Source of the DNA: Aphelocoma coerulescens
Taxonomy: Eukaryota > Chordata > Aves > Passeriformes > Corvidae
DNA length: 64,000 bases
Direction: 5' to 3'
Assembly (NCBI RefSeq): GCF_041296385.1
Contig: NC_091013.1
Location: 67,301,563-67,365,562, forward strand
Each line of letters starts with the position of its first letter. Positions within the stretch are counted from its first letter, which is position 1. Under the pieces are notes generated by a model. The model ran no database searches. It saw nothing but the letters and a program-made list of their open reading frames with translations, and was not told the DNA's origin. Both the position numbers and the translations under genes were made by a program. Below are positions 1 to 13,554 of this stretch, piece by piece.

Positions 1-1682
1 CAGGATAACCTCATAGATAGCTAAATCCATTCTAAATGGCAATGAAAACACAATCTCCTAATCAGGAGGGAGAATATACCTTTAAACGTGGTCCAAAAAT
101 GCTTTCTTGGATAGTAATACACTACCATGGTTTTTGTTCAACTCTCAGCCAGGGGTTCAGATTTCTCCCTGGGGTCCAGGAGTTGAAAGTTGCAAGCCAC
201 TTGGCATAATTTCATAAAGACCTCAAAGTATAGTTCCCTTCTCTCTAACTACAGGAGCATATCCTCACAGTCAGCAGTTCCTGAATCACTACCTAAAGCA
301 CTGCAGGAAATCAATGAGGGAACAACAGGACAACCAGTCTAGTGCATGGCAAAAACAGGGATCTTCATCCTAGAGATGATTGGAACCACAGCTTTCCTTA
401 ATTGGAGTTGAAAAGGGAGTATTATTAAGAGAGAGGATCCTCGGAACATAATGGCAACATTATTAGCTCTTCTACAGCGGCATTCAAATGGTAATTTAAC
501 CTTTGCCTGAGCGAATAGATTAAAGGGAGAACTCAGAGCAGTATTTTCTTTATTTTCTTCAGTTACTCCTGGCTCACTTGCATTTTTGTCTCTGCACAGA
601 AGCAGAGCTATGGAAATTGAAGCCTCCAGGAGGTTCATTCCATTCTTCCTCCTTTTCCCCTGTAATTTAGGCACCTGCCTGATTTCCTCCTAGGAAAAGG
701 GAAAATTTCCCTCTAGGGCTGGCAAATGCTGCCACAGAAAGGAATAAGGAAGGAGCCATGGAGGGTGGAAGGGGCAGGGCATGTGACAGTCCAGGTCCAA
801 TTCCTGAGCTTTCCAGTGTACTGTTAGTATGACAAATGGCTCTCGCTCGTGTGGAAAACTTCCACTGAAATTGTAGTTTCTACAAAATCTAAATTTTCCA
901 TAACTCTCTTCTTTTTCTGTATTTGTTCTTCAGGAAAATCAACCTCTGTTTTGTTTTGGTATTTTTTAGAAATGTTCCATTAAACTGTCTGTGCATTTTG
1001 AGAGCTGTAGCCAGTGCTAAGGGAACTCTTGCAGACACATTATGGGAAGTACAGTTTGTCTAGGAAGTTCAATCCAATGGGGAAAATGAACAACAAAAGG
1101 CAGTGGAGTACCAAGACCTTATCGAGGCATTGAGTGTAACTTAAATTGAATTCAGTGAAATGCATTGGTGTACGGAATGAAATATTTGGATGTGGAAATT
1201 TCTTTTAGTTGATAACATTGAAATATCTTTGTATTGCATTTAGGAAATAATTTGAGGGGGAACTTGAGATTCTTCAAATAATATTAATGCATTAACTTGC
1301 ATTTTGATTAGAGACAAAACAAATATGGAGTTTTTAATGGAGAAAATAATCTGATTTTCTCTTAATTCCGTGAGTCATTTGTTTGACTTTCACTTGTGTA
1401 AGAACATTTAACGCTCAATAAAGCTTGATAGAGATCCCCAAGTCTCCACAGGAAGCTGCCCAGAGAGAGGGTGGCACTGGCCAGGAAGAGATACTGTCCA
1501 TCTTCAGCCCACATTTGCCTTACTGCTACCAAAAGACAATCTGCCTGTGGTTAGTAACAGGACAGAATGTAAGACACATGGTATCTTTGCCACAGCAATC
1601 AGTGGAGTATAGTCATTCAGAGAAATTTCATTTCAAACCTAACACAATGTTGCAGGGGAAAAACAAAATATTTTGCTGTAGG
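1..1682. other. Unique non-coding sequence
   Basis: No gene or repeat is recognised here. The open frames are short, several begin at non-ATG codons, and none resembles a known family. The stretch is AT-leaning and CpG-poor, like most of the window. Confidence 0.6.
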
Positions 1683-1770
1683 GCAAAGAATCCTAGAATC
1701 CTTTAGAATGGAAAAGACCTTTAAGATCATTGAGCCCAACCAGACTACTTCCAAACAGACACTACGGCCA
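1683..1770 (-). mobile_element. CR1 3'-end fragment, antisense
   Basis: The plus strand reads the complement of a CR1 3' end. A degenerate tail (CCTAGAATCCTTTAGAATGG) is followed by the complement of the conserved CR1 3'-UTR block, with AAAAGACCTTTAAGATCATT and then a GCCCAACC-type motif. Similarity fades near 1770. It is a severely 5'-truncated, old copy without coding sequence. The far boundary is uncertain. Confidence 0.75.
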
Positions 1771-4700
1771 GCTCAAGGCAGATCAGTTTGGCTGGGTGTA
1801 CCCAATGAGCTCTTATCCAGCCAATTCCTAGTGATGAACACCCATTTTCCAAATACTGACAGAATTAAGTGGTGATTCCTTTGAGGGTAATCCAGCAAAG
1901 AAGCAAAGTGTGGGATAAACAAATGGATTTGCCAGAAGGGTTTCTGAGGGGATGGCATTGAACAGTCTCTGCCTTGCTTCTCCTAGCTCAATATGAACCA
2001 CAAGCTGATGCACTCTCTAGAGGAGGATTCAGTCAGTTTGAGACAGACACTGGGCATTTGCAAGTCCAGCTATAAAGCTGAAATGATTTTATGTGGGGAG
2101 GGGAAAGTCTTAATAAGACAGACTAAACAGCTTTAACAATTATTCCACCTACACCACATCATCAGTCTCTCAATCACCATATACACATGGAAGAATGCAA
2201 ATGCATATTGTAGAGTTAGAGTAGTCAGGGCAGTACAAGTACATAAATGAGTGAAGAATTGTTGTGTCCTTTAATAGAGAACTGTTAGAATGGGAGAAAT
2301 GGACAAACTTTATGTATATGCATCCTTCCCAAGTGCATCAATAAACTGTCCTGATGAGAAGGAAGTGTTTCGCCTCAGAACTGATTTCAAAGCACTTTGT
2401 TATCATTTTTAGTCTGGCAGTAAATCTCTTCAGTGTCTTGCTCCATACACTTCTTCTCCTTCCCAAAAGATTGGTCTTATATCATTACTGTTTGTATTAT
2501 TGTTACTAGTGCTTGGCTGAGGAGTGTTAATATGCATCAATTCTCCAAAACATGATTTTTCAGTGTCAGCTGCGTAACAGCTGGGTTCTAAAAAGCAATG
2601 TAGATACATGCAGGATCACCTTTCACAGCCTAGGTTTGTAGCAGCAAACCCAGGAGAGCTTGCAAACCTCCACCTCCACATATGCTTTCTGACCCATCCT
2701 CTCAGAGCAGGGCTCAGGTGAGCACACTGGTACCTCTCCCCTCCATCAACCCTGGTGCCCTGCAACAGCACCAAGCACAGGTTAGAAAAAACCATTGAGG
2801 CCTGGGGGTTCCACTTGCCATCACACAAACCAGGCTTGCTATTTATTTCTCATACCTCAGAAATCTTGAAAACGTGACACACACAGATAAAACCAGAAGT
2901 GGGATTTAGGGCTGGATATAATGAATATTGCAAACAACTGTTCAGCTTTGGACCTTGCCACTGAAAGCTGACCTATCAACACCATCATATTAATATTGCT
3001 TAGCCTAGCTACTCCCAGATTTATCTGACACAGCTATTACTAAGATGTGTCTGTGTGCCCGAAGGAAAAGAAACCTCAGTTGAAAGTAAATTATTGCCAT
3101 TTTCTACCAAGTGCAAAGCCTGCTCAGTCTTTCAGAGAGCCAGCCATCCTTCAGAGAACTTTCTGTCTCAAGGATTCTTTATAATTCAAAACCAATATAG
3201 GTGTGGAAAGGGTATGCAAACACACTGGTGAGGTGATAGGGTATAAAATTCATAGAAATGCCAGGAGAATTTAGAGGAGAAGTTTACAGGTATAAATTTG
3301 GAGTGACACATGAATGATAGAGTTACAAGGCACGCTTATTGCCCTGCTAATACAGTATCTTACACTGACCTATTTTAAATGAGCTTTGACATTAAATGTT
3401 GTCTTTCCTATGTAATCTGCTAATGTATAGCAAAACAAAATAATGATCCCAGCCTCGAAACCCTGACTGTGACACCTTTTTTGTAGATGAGTAGCACTGC
3501 TGTTTGCATGCCTTGAATATGGCTAACAATCTGTATCAGGGTGGCAGTGTCTGGTTACACAAAATAATACAATCAGATTTTGTTTTACCAGTTCAGTGAC
3601 AGTACTTTGCTGAGAAATTTTTACTTTGGATGTCCCTGTTTTTCAGAGGAACAGCAAAACACTCAATTTCCCTGGAAACATACAGGTGACAGAGGCAGCC
3701 AATATCCCTCCAAAGCAGGTTTCTGCTGTCTGGCGGGGCAAGGCTTTAAGATTTGTGCCTAGAGCCACAAGAGGGTTTAAATGCTGTATGCAGAAATATG
3801 ACTCTCAAATGCTCAGAGGTGCTGCCACTGGACTCTGGTGGCACCTGCCATCCCAATGACTTTTGTGCCCAAGTAAATTTCCATAGGTTCATCTGCTTCT
3901 CCACACAGGAGCACTTCAAACTTTCAAGAACTCCTTGTTCAGAAGGAGGAGAAAGAGGCCTTGGGGAAGGGACACAAAGGAAGAGACATGAAGAGAAGCT
4001 TCAGGACATGGGGCAGCAACATCCGTATGTGAATCTGAGACTGAGTAGAGCAAAAGGAGCTGCCTCCTGCAATGGAGGCTAATGGTGTGGTCAAAGGGAA
4101 AAGAGCAGTAAGAAAGAATGGGGCACTGAAGCGGGTTGTAACAGGCAGTTTGGGTTTTATCTCTGATTTCAGCCGTTATTTAATCAAATGGGACCAACCT
4201 ATCTCCAGCACAGCTCTGCCTGCATATATTCAGAAAGGAATCTGTCCTGACTACAGTGGTACCACTTCAGGATCTGCCTAGTATGTCCTCTCTAGTCCTG
4301 TTGTGTTGTCTGACTTCCAGCCCAGCTGAGCAGTGAGAGCAGCAAGATTTACTGGAGTGATGAGGGCTCAGCCCAACCAGTCGTGATGGCAGGTTTGTGA
4401 CTGCTGGCTCTCCCCTCCTAGTCAGTCCTGCAGGTCAGTCCTGTCAGGGCCTGGGGGGCATGGGCTTGGTTCCCTCCACTGCCTGAGGAATAGAGGTATT
4501 TATTTATGCTCTAAATGTTGAGCTAATGAACAGGAGGATGATGTGGATGTGAACCCCACCACCTGTGGTTTCTAAGTGAGAGGAAACATCCCTTTTTCAG
4601 ACAAGAATAAAATACTCGAGTCCTTGCCAGAAACAGGACTTAAGACTCAGCTTTCTATGTGGCATATCCTATTACTGAGATGAGGTGTCTCCCCGTGCAA

Positions 4701-7700
4701 CTTGCTGGCAATTGTCCTTTTACCTCCATTCACTTCACAGGCACTCTCAGCACCAAACTCATTATGCAGGTCTGATCTACAGCAACAGAACAGCTGTCTT
4801 AAGGCAGGCCTTTCCCCTACTTTCTGTAGTAATGAACAGGCTCCTGAAACCAGCCTGTGGTTCCTGGAATGCATCCTTTTGTTTGCAACATACACAAGAA
4901 AGATTAAGTAAAGCACCTTCTAAATGCCTACTCTGGCTGCAATAAAAATGGCATTTATAATGGAGTAGAAATGCCAGTGTTCACATGTGTGGTGCTCATA
5001 CATGTCTACAGATAACCATGATAAAAACAGGGTCAGAGCGAAAGAGACCTTAACCAAAGGAGAGAAAGCATGCAGGAAACAAGGAAGATTGTAGCAGAAG
5101 GATTCCTTGAGTTAACTTCCCAGATTGTTACCTGCGTACATCTATAACCCATGCTGGTGAGGAATCGCAGGTGGTTTGTAGACACCCACAGACCCTGGAT
5201 ACAAAACACAGCAGCTGCTGGGTGCACTGCAGGGATCTCCCATCTGGCCAGGCTCAATGCAAACTGAAGAGCACAGGAGAAGGTGCAGGGTTAGGTATCA
5301 CAGAGTTTCAGGCTGCAATATCACAGCAAATGCAGTGAGATGCTCCAGTTACAAGCAAAGGGAAGCCACTTTTAAAAGTCAGTGAAAGGTAGAAATTTCT
5401 GAATGCTGGAATATCTGCATTGTCAGAGTCTGCATGGATTGGCCAGCAATACTCAGGTGCCTCAAAAGCACCTTACTACCTTTGTGGGTCTTGCTGCAAT
5501 TAATCCCTGGAGTAAATGTCCTAAGATAAATGGAATTGCAGCGGGGCTGCCCTGGCTGGGTGACTGCCCAGTGGCGCTCCACCCAGCCCTGCATGCTTAG
5601 CCTGTTACTCATGCTGAGCCTTGGGATGCTGGAGGCTTGCAGCCTCCTAGTTCTGCTGCTGCTTGTCTCTTTTCCACATCTTTTTGGTGGGTTCAGATCT
5701 CTGACCCTAGTGCAGGCCTCTTCTCACCCTATGCCCTGGTTTGTCTTCTGCCTCTGCTGCCTTGTTTGCTTGGCCTGCATGTTAGTTCTGTGGGCATGGG
5801 CAGCTGTAGCTGCAGCTTTGTGCACAGTCTGCTTCTGCTCTGTGCTGAAGTGTCCTTGGTGCAATTGCATTCTTGCTATTTCCTTGCTGTGCTGCAAAAT
5901 AACAAAATTGCCATGCTCAGACCCGAGGATTAGTGATCCTGCTTCTGCCTCTGGCTTTGCATCTTCTGATCCTGTGTAATCACCATACCAATTGTCATGC
6001 CTTTTGCAGGAAGCCTGCACATCCTTCAAGCTCCAAATCATTATCCTCCTCCTAAAGACCTGTATTTATTAATTAGGAGTAATCCTTGTTAATTATGAGG
6101 AAATACATACAGCTCTGCATGTCTGCACAGAGTATTTCACTAAGTGTATAACCTCTGGCACCAGAGATCTGCTTTTGGGAGAATTAGATATGAGAATATA
6201 TTTGTTTAAGCCTTGAGTCCCCAGGATGTCCACCGAGATATAAGTCACTTTTCAAGGTCATCTCATACCTCATGACCTTTAGACCCACTCCAGGATTTGA
6301 AGACTTCCTGGTTAAATAAGGTTTATCATTGTTTGAAAGGATTTGGCCTCTGGCAAGTAAAGGTGGAAAGTCATCTATATTTGAATGCTTTCTGTATACA
6401 AGCTTGTCTGCTGCCCATGATTTTAAAGTTGCCCGCTGTACTTATAGCCTAAAGAAAGCTGTGAAAGGCATAGGGACTCTCTAGCACAATTAGAAAGTCA
6501 TCAAATGTGGCATTAATGAAAAAACAAAGGGACAGATACAGCCTCTCTTTATACAAGGGTGAGTTGGGAATTGCTTTGTTGAAGGCTGTGAAGTTACTCT
6601 GGATCTAGCTCTGAAAATGAAGGTTGGAGAGCCTGGAGAGGGGAGGAGGCTGTGCCACATTTGCATCCCTGCTGACACAACTGTACAGGGGCATATGTGA
6701 AGCTGATTTTGGAGGCAAGTCCTGCTCATTTATCCTGTCACCTCCTGTTGTCAGCAGTGTGCTCAGTGGCTGACCTCTGTTCATGTGTAAACTCAGTGAA
6801 GACTGAAGTTGCAAGAAGTCAGACGCTGCTGTCAGTAATACCAATACAACACCTTGGGGTGAGCGAGGCAGCTTGTGAGCATGGTTGTGCAATTGTCCCA
6901 CTGAAATCACACTGCTACCTCCAGAGGTGTGAGAGCTGAGAGTCACAGCGGTGTGACTGAATTCAGCATCTGACACATGAGGGTTTCTCTGACTCATCCA
7001 AGGCAATGCTGATTCTCCAGGTTCACCTTAGTGCACTTTCAAGTCAAAATTCATTGAAATGGGCTTAAATAGACACAATCCTACATGTGGAGTGACTCCC
7101 TCTTTTTAAGGAAAGGGACAAGTCAACTCTGTGGATGAATTTTTTATTTTCTTGTAGGTTTGCAGTGTCTCTGTCCCCTGGGTTAGCTCCTACTAGCACA
7201 ACTACCAAAAAGAGAGTCAAAAGATACCCTGGTGTTTCCAAATCTGTCTGGATCCTCTCTGTGATAGCAACACACAGGTGAGAGCAGCATGGGGTAGAGC
7301 TCTGACTGGCCTGTGTTCTTAAAGGAAGGAGTGGCACTGGTTGCTCCACTGTGTAAATCCTGACGGGCTCTGAAACACAAGCCATTTTTCTGGAGTGGAT
7401 TGCCATGGGGCCAATTGCCATGGAGCCCCGTACTCCTACTCCTTCATGCCAGCACTTTCTGTTGACATCATGTTGAATGTGCTTCCAGAATGCACTGGAG
7501 ACATGGGAGTATTTGAATGGGGTGCTGCCTGTCTGCCCCTAGCTCCTGCTGCCCCTCAGCCCATGACAGAGCTCTTCTCTCTGAGATGTGGCTGGCAGCA
7601 CCCAGAGGCCTTTGCCACGTGCAAAGCTGTACCAGGGAGAGGGCGATGTGCCTGCTGAACCCAAGCTTGGAGCAGCCCAGGACTGCCAAGCTCACTTGTG

Positions 7701-7840
7701 GGGCCAATCTGCAGTGGGTAGATTTGTGTGGGGAGAACATGTACTGGAAATGTGTAATTACTGGATTGGGTTTTTTTTTCAACGAAGGAGAAGGATTTCG
7801 CCAAGGGATTGCTCTATATATTGCAAAGCAAGGCTGATTC
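1771..7840. other. Unique non-coding sequence
   Basis: About 6 kb with no recognisable gene or transposon. An octamer motif ATGCAAAT lies at 2195-2202, but single octamers are expected by chance. The longest open frame is the hydrophobic 5530-5979 stretch, listed separately. No convincing chain of splice sites and open frames was seen. Confidence 0.55.
5530..5979 (+). other. Open frame with hydrophobic, Cys-rich product; coding status doubtful
   Basis: A 149-codon frame beginning with ATG and ending at TAA. Its conceptual product is unusually hydrophobic, with Leu-rich stretches at about residues 23-48 and 70-100, and many cysteines in the second half (FCLCCLVC, CTVCFC, CPWCNC). It is among the longest frames outside CR1 sequence. 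The composition follows from a T/G/C-rich stretch with repeated CTG/TGC-type words, which automatically gives Leu and Cys codons. No family is recognised. No promoter, splice signal or poly(A) context stands out. Most likely it is a chance frame; an orphan membrane microprotein cannot be excluded from sequence alone. Confidence 0.15.
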
Positions 7841-7842
7841 TC

Positions 7843-7865
7843 TCTCTCTGTCTTTTTTTTTTTTT

Positions 7866-7897
<32 letters not shown>
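7843..7897. repeat. Poly-T / pyrimidine tract
   Basis: A short TC-rich lead leads into T19 (7853-7871), then C, TT, C, and T22 (7876-7897). The opposite strand is poly-A. It is a simple-sequence tract, probably length-polymorphic and prone to sequencing error. It directly precedes the CpG-enriched block at 7925-8150. Confidence 0.95.
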
Positions 7898-7924
7898 GAG
7901 GGAGCCCTTTGTTAAAATCTTGGC

Positions 7925-8150
7925 AGCACGTCTCTGCCGGGAAGACAGAAGTGCTCTGTGCTGAAGCGGTGTTGGCACATCTTGCCGGCATGCGGGCATG
8001 CAAAGGCGGCGGGGAAGGCTGCCATCTCATGGCGAGCCTCGCACGGCTCCGGCACTCTCAGCTCACCTTCCCCGTTGCCCGTTTCCAGGCCAGGTTGCTG
8101 CTGAGGAGACTTTTCTCAACGAGTCCCGCCTGCAGCTCCAGAAGCAGCCG
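7925..8150. promoter_or_regulatory. Small CpG-enriched block
   Basis: By hand count about 15 CpG dinucleotides fall in about 220 bases, against very few in neighbouring sequence. Words include GGCGGCGGGG, GGCGAGCCTCGCACGG and TGCCCG. On the minus strand a good splice-donor match GAAG|GTGAGC lies with its exon edge at 8067. On the plus strand a pyrimidine-rich CAG acceptor-like site (CCCGTTTCCAG) ends near 8088. No TATA box or clear coding exon goes with it. It could be a minor promoter or enhancer, an old exon, or a chance GC patch. Confidence 0.3.
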
Positions 8151-10097
8151 ATGTCTCTTGCCATGGATTTTGTGCTTTAACTTTGAGAACAAATCTGCCA
8201 GAGCCTAGAGTTTTCTGGTTTCTTGCCTTGTCAACATTTTATGTGAGAGCAAAATGGTAGTTAGTGAAAAACCATGGGAGCAAGGCAGCCACCCATCTGA
8301 GAAGAGGCTGACTGTCACAGATGGTTTTAGTGGCGACTTTAGGCTGATATGCTATTGCCTGTGACAGCAGCTTTGCTGAATCACAGTCCTGAATGGAAAC
8401 TCCCCTGGAACTGCTTGTGGGTTACAACTCATAATTTTGGGATTCTTTGGTATTCATCACTAACCTTCTGCCTCAGCTCACACATCCCACGCTCTTGCGC
8501 TCGCTGTCTGCCCTCCGCCTACTGAAAATGTACCGGTGCTCGCCCAACACAAGCTGGGTACTCCCTCTCCACTCCATGGGATGTGGAAGGCTTCATAGTG
8601 TTTCCAGAAGTTTCCAGAAAACTCTGGACATAAACCTGTGGCTGGGAGGTTCAGCTTTGGCCAGTGAGACCTTCTATACAGAATGAAAGAGCCCTTGCTG
8701 ATCAGGGGAAGTCCAGAATGGCAGTGTGGGAACAGGCAGATGGCCAGCATCCATGCTGACAGCAAGGGGGATGGAACAGAAAAGGGAATTTTTAAAGGTG
8801 ATGAAGGTCTCTTGTTCAGGGAAATGGTCAGAAATTTTATCACTCTAAGTGCTTTGAATACATCTGTGGTGAGGAAAGGGAAAAACTGCATTTTAAAATG
8901 TTGTCCAAGTCACACCAGCATTAACAGCTGTCTAAAATATGTGCTGAATATGCACACCCTGGAGATGTGCATGAATATGGATTCTCCGAAGTGAATGGGC
9001 CCTACCCACCACCCTGGCTCCTGTAACCACACTCCTGAGTCCCACATGTGGAGATCTCTGTAACATAGCATGCTTGAAGGAAGAGGATGCAATCTTTCAG
9101 CTGTAGCTTCTGCCTGGAGAAAACATCTATATTGACTCCTCCTTTTCCTCAGAAAGTAGGTTATTTTATTTTTAAAAGCTGCTTCTTGGAGCAGTGGAGA
9201 CCAGGGATAGTGCTGTGGGTAAGCACAGGATGTGAATCAGGCCACTCTCAGCTGAGGGAGTCCAGGCTGCTGTACCTTACACATTTCACCCATGAGGCTT
9301 TTGAGTGGATCAGAAACAAGAGACAGAAGCTAATTTTCACTTGTTGAAATAGAGTAACATTTTATAAGGAATATGTGCTCTATCCAAAACCTTCACAACT
9401 TTGATTTCAGCCAGTAAACAGAATAAAGGTGTCAAAAGTCATTACAGTAATGGAAAGAAAAGCGCTATATTTTACACCAGGATTTTCCCAATTTCTTTTG
9501 TGTTTCTGCACAGATATAGAAGGTCAAGCCTCTCCAGGTGTCTTTCCATGTTGTATCCTAATCATATGTTTCCGTCCTGTCTCCCCAAACCCTTCCTCTC
9601 AGTTCCAATTTTACCACTTCTCAGCTTGGCATGTTTGTTTATAGTGACCCAAATCACTTCCCCTCCTTCTGAAAAGGAAAAAAAAAGAAACAACACCCAT
9701 CCATTTTTAGATAGTAGCCACATGCTCAGTTGAATCTGCACACTGGGGAGGCAGCTGGGAAGGACACAGCAGCGAGCAGCTGGGAGTGGGCAGGTGTAGG
9801 AAGCTCTTAGTCAGGTTTGTCATGGAAAGTCATAATGTGCAGTGACAGGGCAAAGAACAGGGCAGCACACGCTGCCAGGAGAGTCCTGCACTTGGGCTGG
9901 GATAGTGCTGTTACACAGTATATACTCACCTCAGTGGTTTAATCCAGTTTAAAGCTTCCTTTGCTCCCCTGTCTCAGCAGCTCATTGCTCACCCCTCCTC
10001 AGTTGTTGCCAGAGCATCCACAGGCAGTAAGCTGTGATGGTGGAAGGATAAAGCTGAAAAAATTGAACCACCCACAAAGAGATGATGTACAGATAAA
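8151..10097. other. Unique non-coding sequence
   Basis: No gene, RNA gene or repeat recognised. The open frames are short and without family resemblance. Confidence 0.55.
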
Positions 10098-10245
10098 GAA
10101 TCAGAATCGCAGAATCACAGAGTTGTTTAGGTTGGAAATGACCCCTGAGATGCAGTCCAACCTTAGATTGATCACCACCTTGTCAACTAGACCGTGGCAC
10201 TAAGTGCTGCATCCAGTCCTTTCTTGAACACAAAGGTGGATATAG
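10098..10245 (-). mobile_element. CR1 3'-end fragment, antisense
   Basis: The plus strand shows the complement of a CR1 tail (GAATCGCAGAATCACAGAG). It continues into the complement of the CR1 3'-UTR (GTTTAGGTTGGAAATGACCC, then GATGCAGTCCAACC). Similarity continues to about the TTTCTTGAACAC motif near 10228. The tail units differ from those of the 13555 element, suggesting a different subfamily or age. No coding sequence is retained. Confidence 0.85.
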
Positions 10246-13200
10246 GCGGGAATAGTTTAGTTTTGCTTTGAGTTCAAATGATTTCACTGAGTCACTTCAG
10301 AGTACAGTCCCATGACCAGTATTTCTGGAAAACAAGGATGGAGGGAAAAACATGGATTTATATCCCAGCGAGTAGAAATGAGGACCACTGGAGAAAGCAA
10401 AAGCAACCTTTTGCTAGGCCTAGAAGCCCTCTCACGTTGTTCCTAGTGAGGGTGAGGGCAGATAGTAGGAATAGATGAGGTGTGACCAGCAAGGCTCCTG
10501 AACTTGCACAGGCCCAGAGAATGTGCCAAGCACCAAGTGTATAAAAACCCAAGCTGGAACACATAATGCTTAGTGTCCATCATATGGAAACTGACAAGAA
10601 GTTCTTCAGAGCTACCACACAGCCAGGAAAAGAGGGAGAGTTGTCATCCAGGATTCTGCGCTGGTAATAGTTTTCCCTTGCCTTTTGCTGGGGAATGGCT
10701 TGGCTCTGAGCTCTGGGATGACAGAGGGGTCAAGATGAGCACTGACATCCCTTCCATGCTGTGAGGATTCCTCAGAGGCGTTTGTGCAGCAGAGATATTA
10801 CAAATACAGTGTTCCTGCTTGCAGACAGGAAAAAAGTTTAAGTCTGACCAACCACTCAAGGTGTAAACTTTGTGTTGATGGGATTTCTTACCCATAAAGG
10901 AAAAAATAAGAGGAGGATTATTTTTTCTCCATGGGGACTGCTATTCGTACACTACAGTTTAACGTCTTCGATAGAAAGATGAACACTCCCTGTATACACA
11001 ATATACAAATCTAGCATAGTAGGAACATACCTGTGCACTAGTTTTCTGTTAAAAGCTTGTTTACAAGAGGGGTAAGGAAAAGAAAGAGTGATTAACTAAA
11101 AAGTACTTTTCCTCTTGGAAGCACTACTTTGCTTCAGATCATTAGGAGAAGTCATTGTTCCCCATACACACTCTCACATGCTGCTCTCCATTTGGGATCA
11201 AGTCCTTCAGTGGTCTTTCCTGGCTCAGCTGAGAATAAAGCACATGTTGGCCTAAGTCCATGCTGATCCACCAGGCTGCAAGGACTTCTCCAAGGTGTCA
11301 AGGGCAGTGACTATTACCTTCACTGTGGTGGATGTGGCTTGACCATTTCTCTGGAGCCACCTGCTCTCGCTGTGTGGACTGCTGTGGGAGCTAGCAGGGC
11401 TTAGCTTTTTGAATATTTGAGGGATCAGATGAATGCAAGAAGTGGAGCTGGGAGGATGACAGGAGAGTTGAATTGGGTTATGGTGAGACAAGAGGGAGAG
11501 AGGAAAAGGACTGTGCCATTGATAGCCAGGGAGCTGCTGGCCTGGCTTGGCCATCTCACCAGCCCTCACTCCTGGCATCCCATGACCCCTGGTATCCCTG
11601 GGTTATGTGAGCTAAACATGGGTTGCTAAGGCTGCATCTTACATCCTGTTTTAAAACAGCCTGGACATGTAGTAAGGTACTCATTAACATCTGTTTCTTC
11701 TGATGCTTCTGGAATGGGGGTGGCAAGCCAGCATTCATCAAATGCTGGAAAAATTGGGACAGTCTGGCTTGAGCTGGCACTGAACAAGAAGGGGCAAATC
11801 CAAAGCAAGAGGTAGGAATTGTTTATGCTCTGTTCTCACATAAAGCAGTGGCAAAGTCAAGGGCATGGAAATGACACCACAAATTGGGAACCAACTCTTG
11901 TGGGCCTGAGCTAGCAGGGCATTTCTGACATATCTCAGTATCTCCTGCAGGAATCCAATCAGAGCTGAGTCTGGTTAGGAAACTCTCCAAATTCCCATAT
12001 CGCTGAAAGAATCTTCTGTCCACCCAAGCATGAGATTTACCAAGAAATGGGGGTCATGCAAAGACAACAATGTCAGACTAGCCTCAAAAGGCATTCCCTT
12101 GGCATTAGCAAAAATTGGGCTATGCAATATTTTCTTTATTTTTCCTCACTGTAGAACATGAGTCTTACTCGCTAAGCTCCTAGGGTGCCGATCACACCCA
12201 AGCATGATTGACCTGGCCTTTTGCACTCCAGTGTGCGGGACAGCATGGGGATTTGGGGTCCTCTTGGGCCTGCCAGCTCTGGAGCTGTTTCACAGCTGCT
12301 GGAAGGCTGCCAGCTTGAAGGTCTTTTAATGAGTGGTGTAGTGTCTGGCAAGTAACTTGCCTTCAAGTGAATGTGACTAATCATGAATCTTTTCAATAAT
12401 GTTGACCACCCGGTCTCTCTTTTCTCACTCTGCCCAAGCCCACTGAAATAGGAGTAAATTGGCCTTATTCTGGCAAAGGCAGGAAGTTATGAAGAGCCCC
12501 TAAAAGGCTTCCAGTGCACCATGCCTAGGTTTTGCAGTGAGTGTAATTATCAGAGTTGTTGTGTGTGTGTTTTGAGAGCAGCTAAATAGCTCCAAAGGTC
12601 TGAAAGATCGCACTCTGTCACCAGCCCCCGGATCATTTGCCTGAATGCCTAATTTCTGTACTTCACTGGTACAGTGTGCTCCTGCAAAGGCAATAAGCTG
12701 AAGCCTATTAGAGTTCACAACTCTGTGTTAACTGTTTATGTTTGTTTTATTGGAAATGTCCTTATTGTCTGCATGAGCAGCAGAGCCAGAATGCGGCAGT
12801 TCAGTTACTGGTCTGTCCTAAACTTGATCTGGCTTATTTGATTGGAAAATGAGATCTTTCTATCATTCTCTAACGAGTTCCCTTGGATGTATAAGGAAAC
12901 AAAAATGCAATTTGGCTTCATATGATATGCAGAAGTTTATTGTATTATTTGTTCTCTGAGAGGAATGGTGCAGGCATTGTTTCCCCAAATGAAACCTGCT
13001 GGAAAGTAAGTGCATAATGAAGAGAAAGCAGAAAGTTTGGGAAATGGAACTTGAGAAGGAGAAGAATGGGAAAATATCAGTAAGTTACAGGTGAAAATCT
13101 GCTGCTGGGAAAGGAAAGGAAATTATGTTGTGAGGACACAGTTCTCAAAATTGTTATCAATATCATTTAATGGGACTTGGCAATTAAATGGTATCATTGG

Positions 13201-13554
13201 TCTGAGTCATGCTGCTTTGTATGGCATGCTGGATGATATGTCTCAAGTGCTGGAGGTCTTATCCAGCTCTTTTTAATCATGTCTGTGCATCCTACCTTCA
13301 CAGCAAAACACATACATCTCAGCAGAGGAAAACTGGTAGTTGTTGCTGACACCAGCTGATCACCATTGATCACCACTCTGCTTCTTCCTCCTGGTTTTCC
13401 TTTTTGTACCAATAATTGGGCACCAGCCATTTGTGTACCTCTGCTTGACATTTCAACATCCCCACATTTCCACTACACTTGCAGAGATCTAGAATAATTC
13501 CTGATGGAGTATGGGGCTGCTTTTCCATTCTCTTCCTTCTTTTTCTTTCTAGAT
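10246..13554. other. Unique non-coding sequence
   Basis: About 3.3 kb with no recognisable gene or transposon. A short GT run lies near 12561-12570. The 70-85 codon frames are scattered on both strands and match no family. Confidence 0.55.

Noticed and set aside
7588..7899. Frames ending in poly-Phe or poly-Lys
   Set aside because: They arise from the T tract at 7853-7897.
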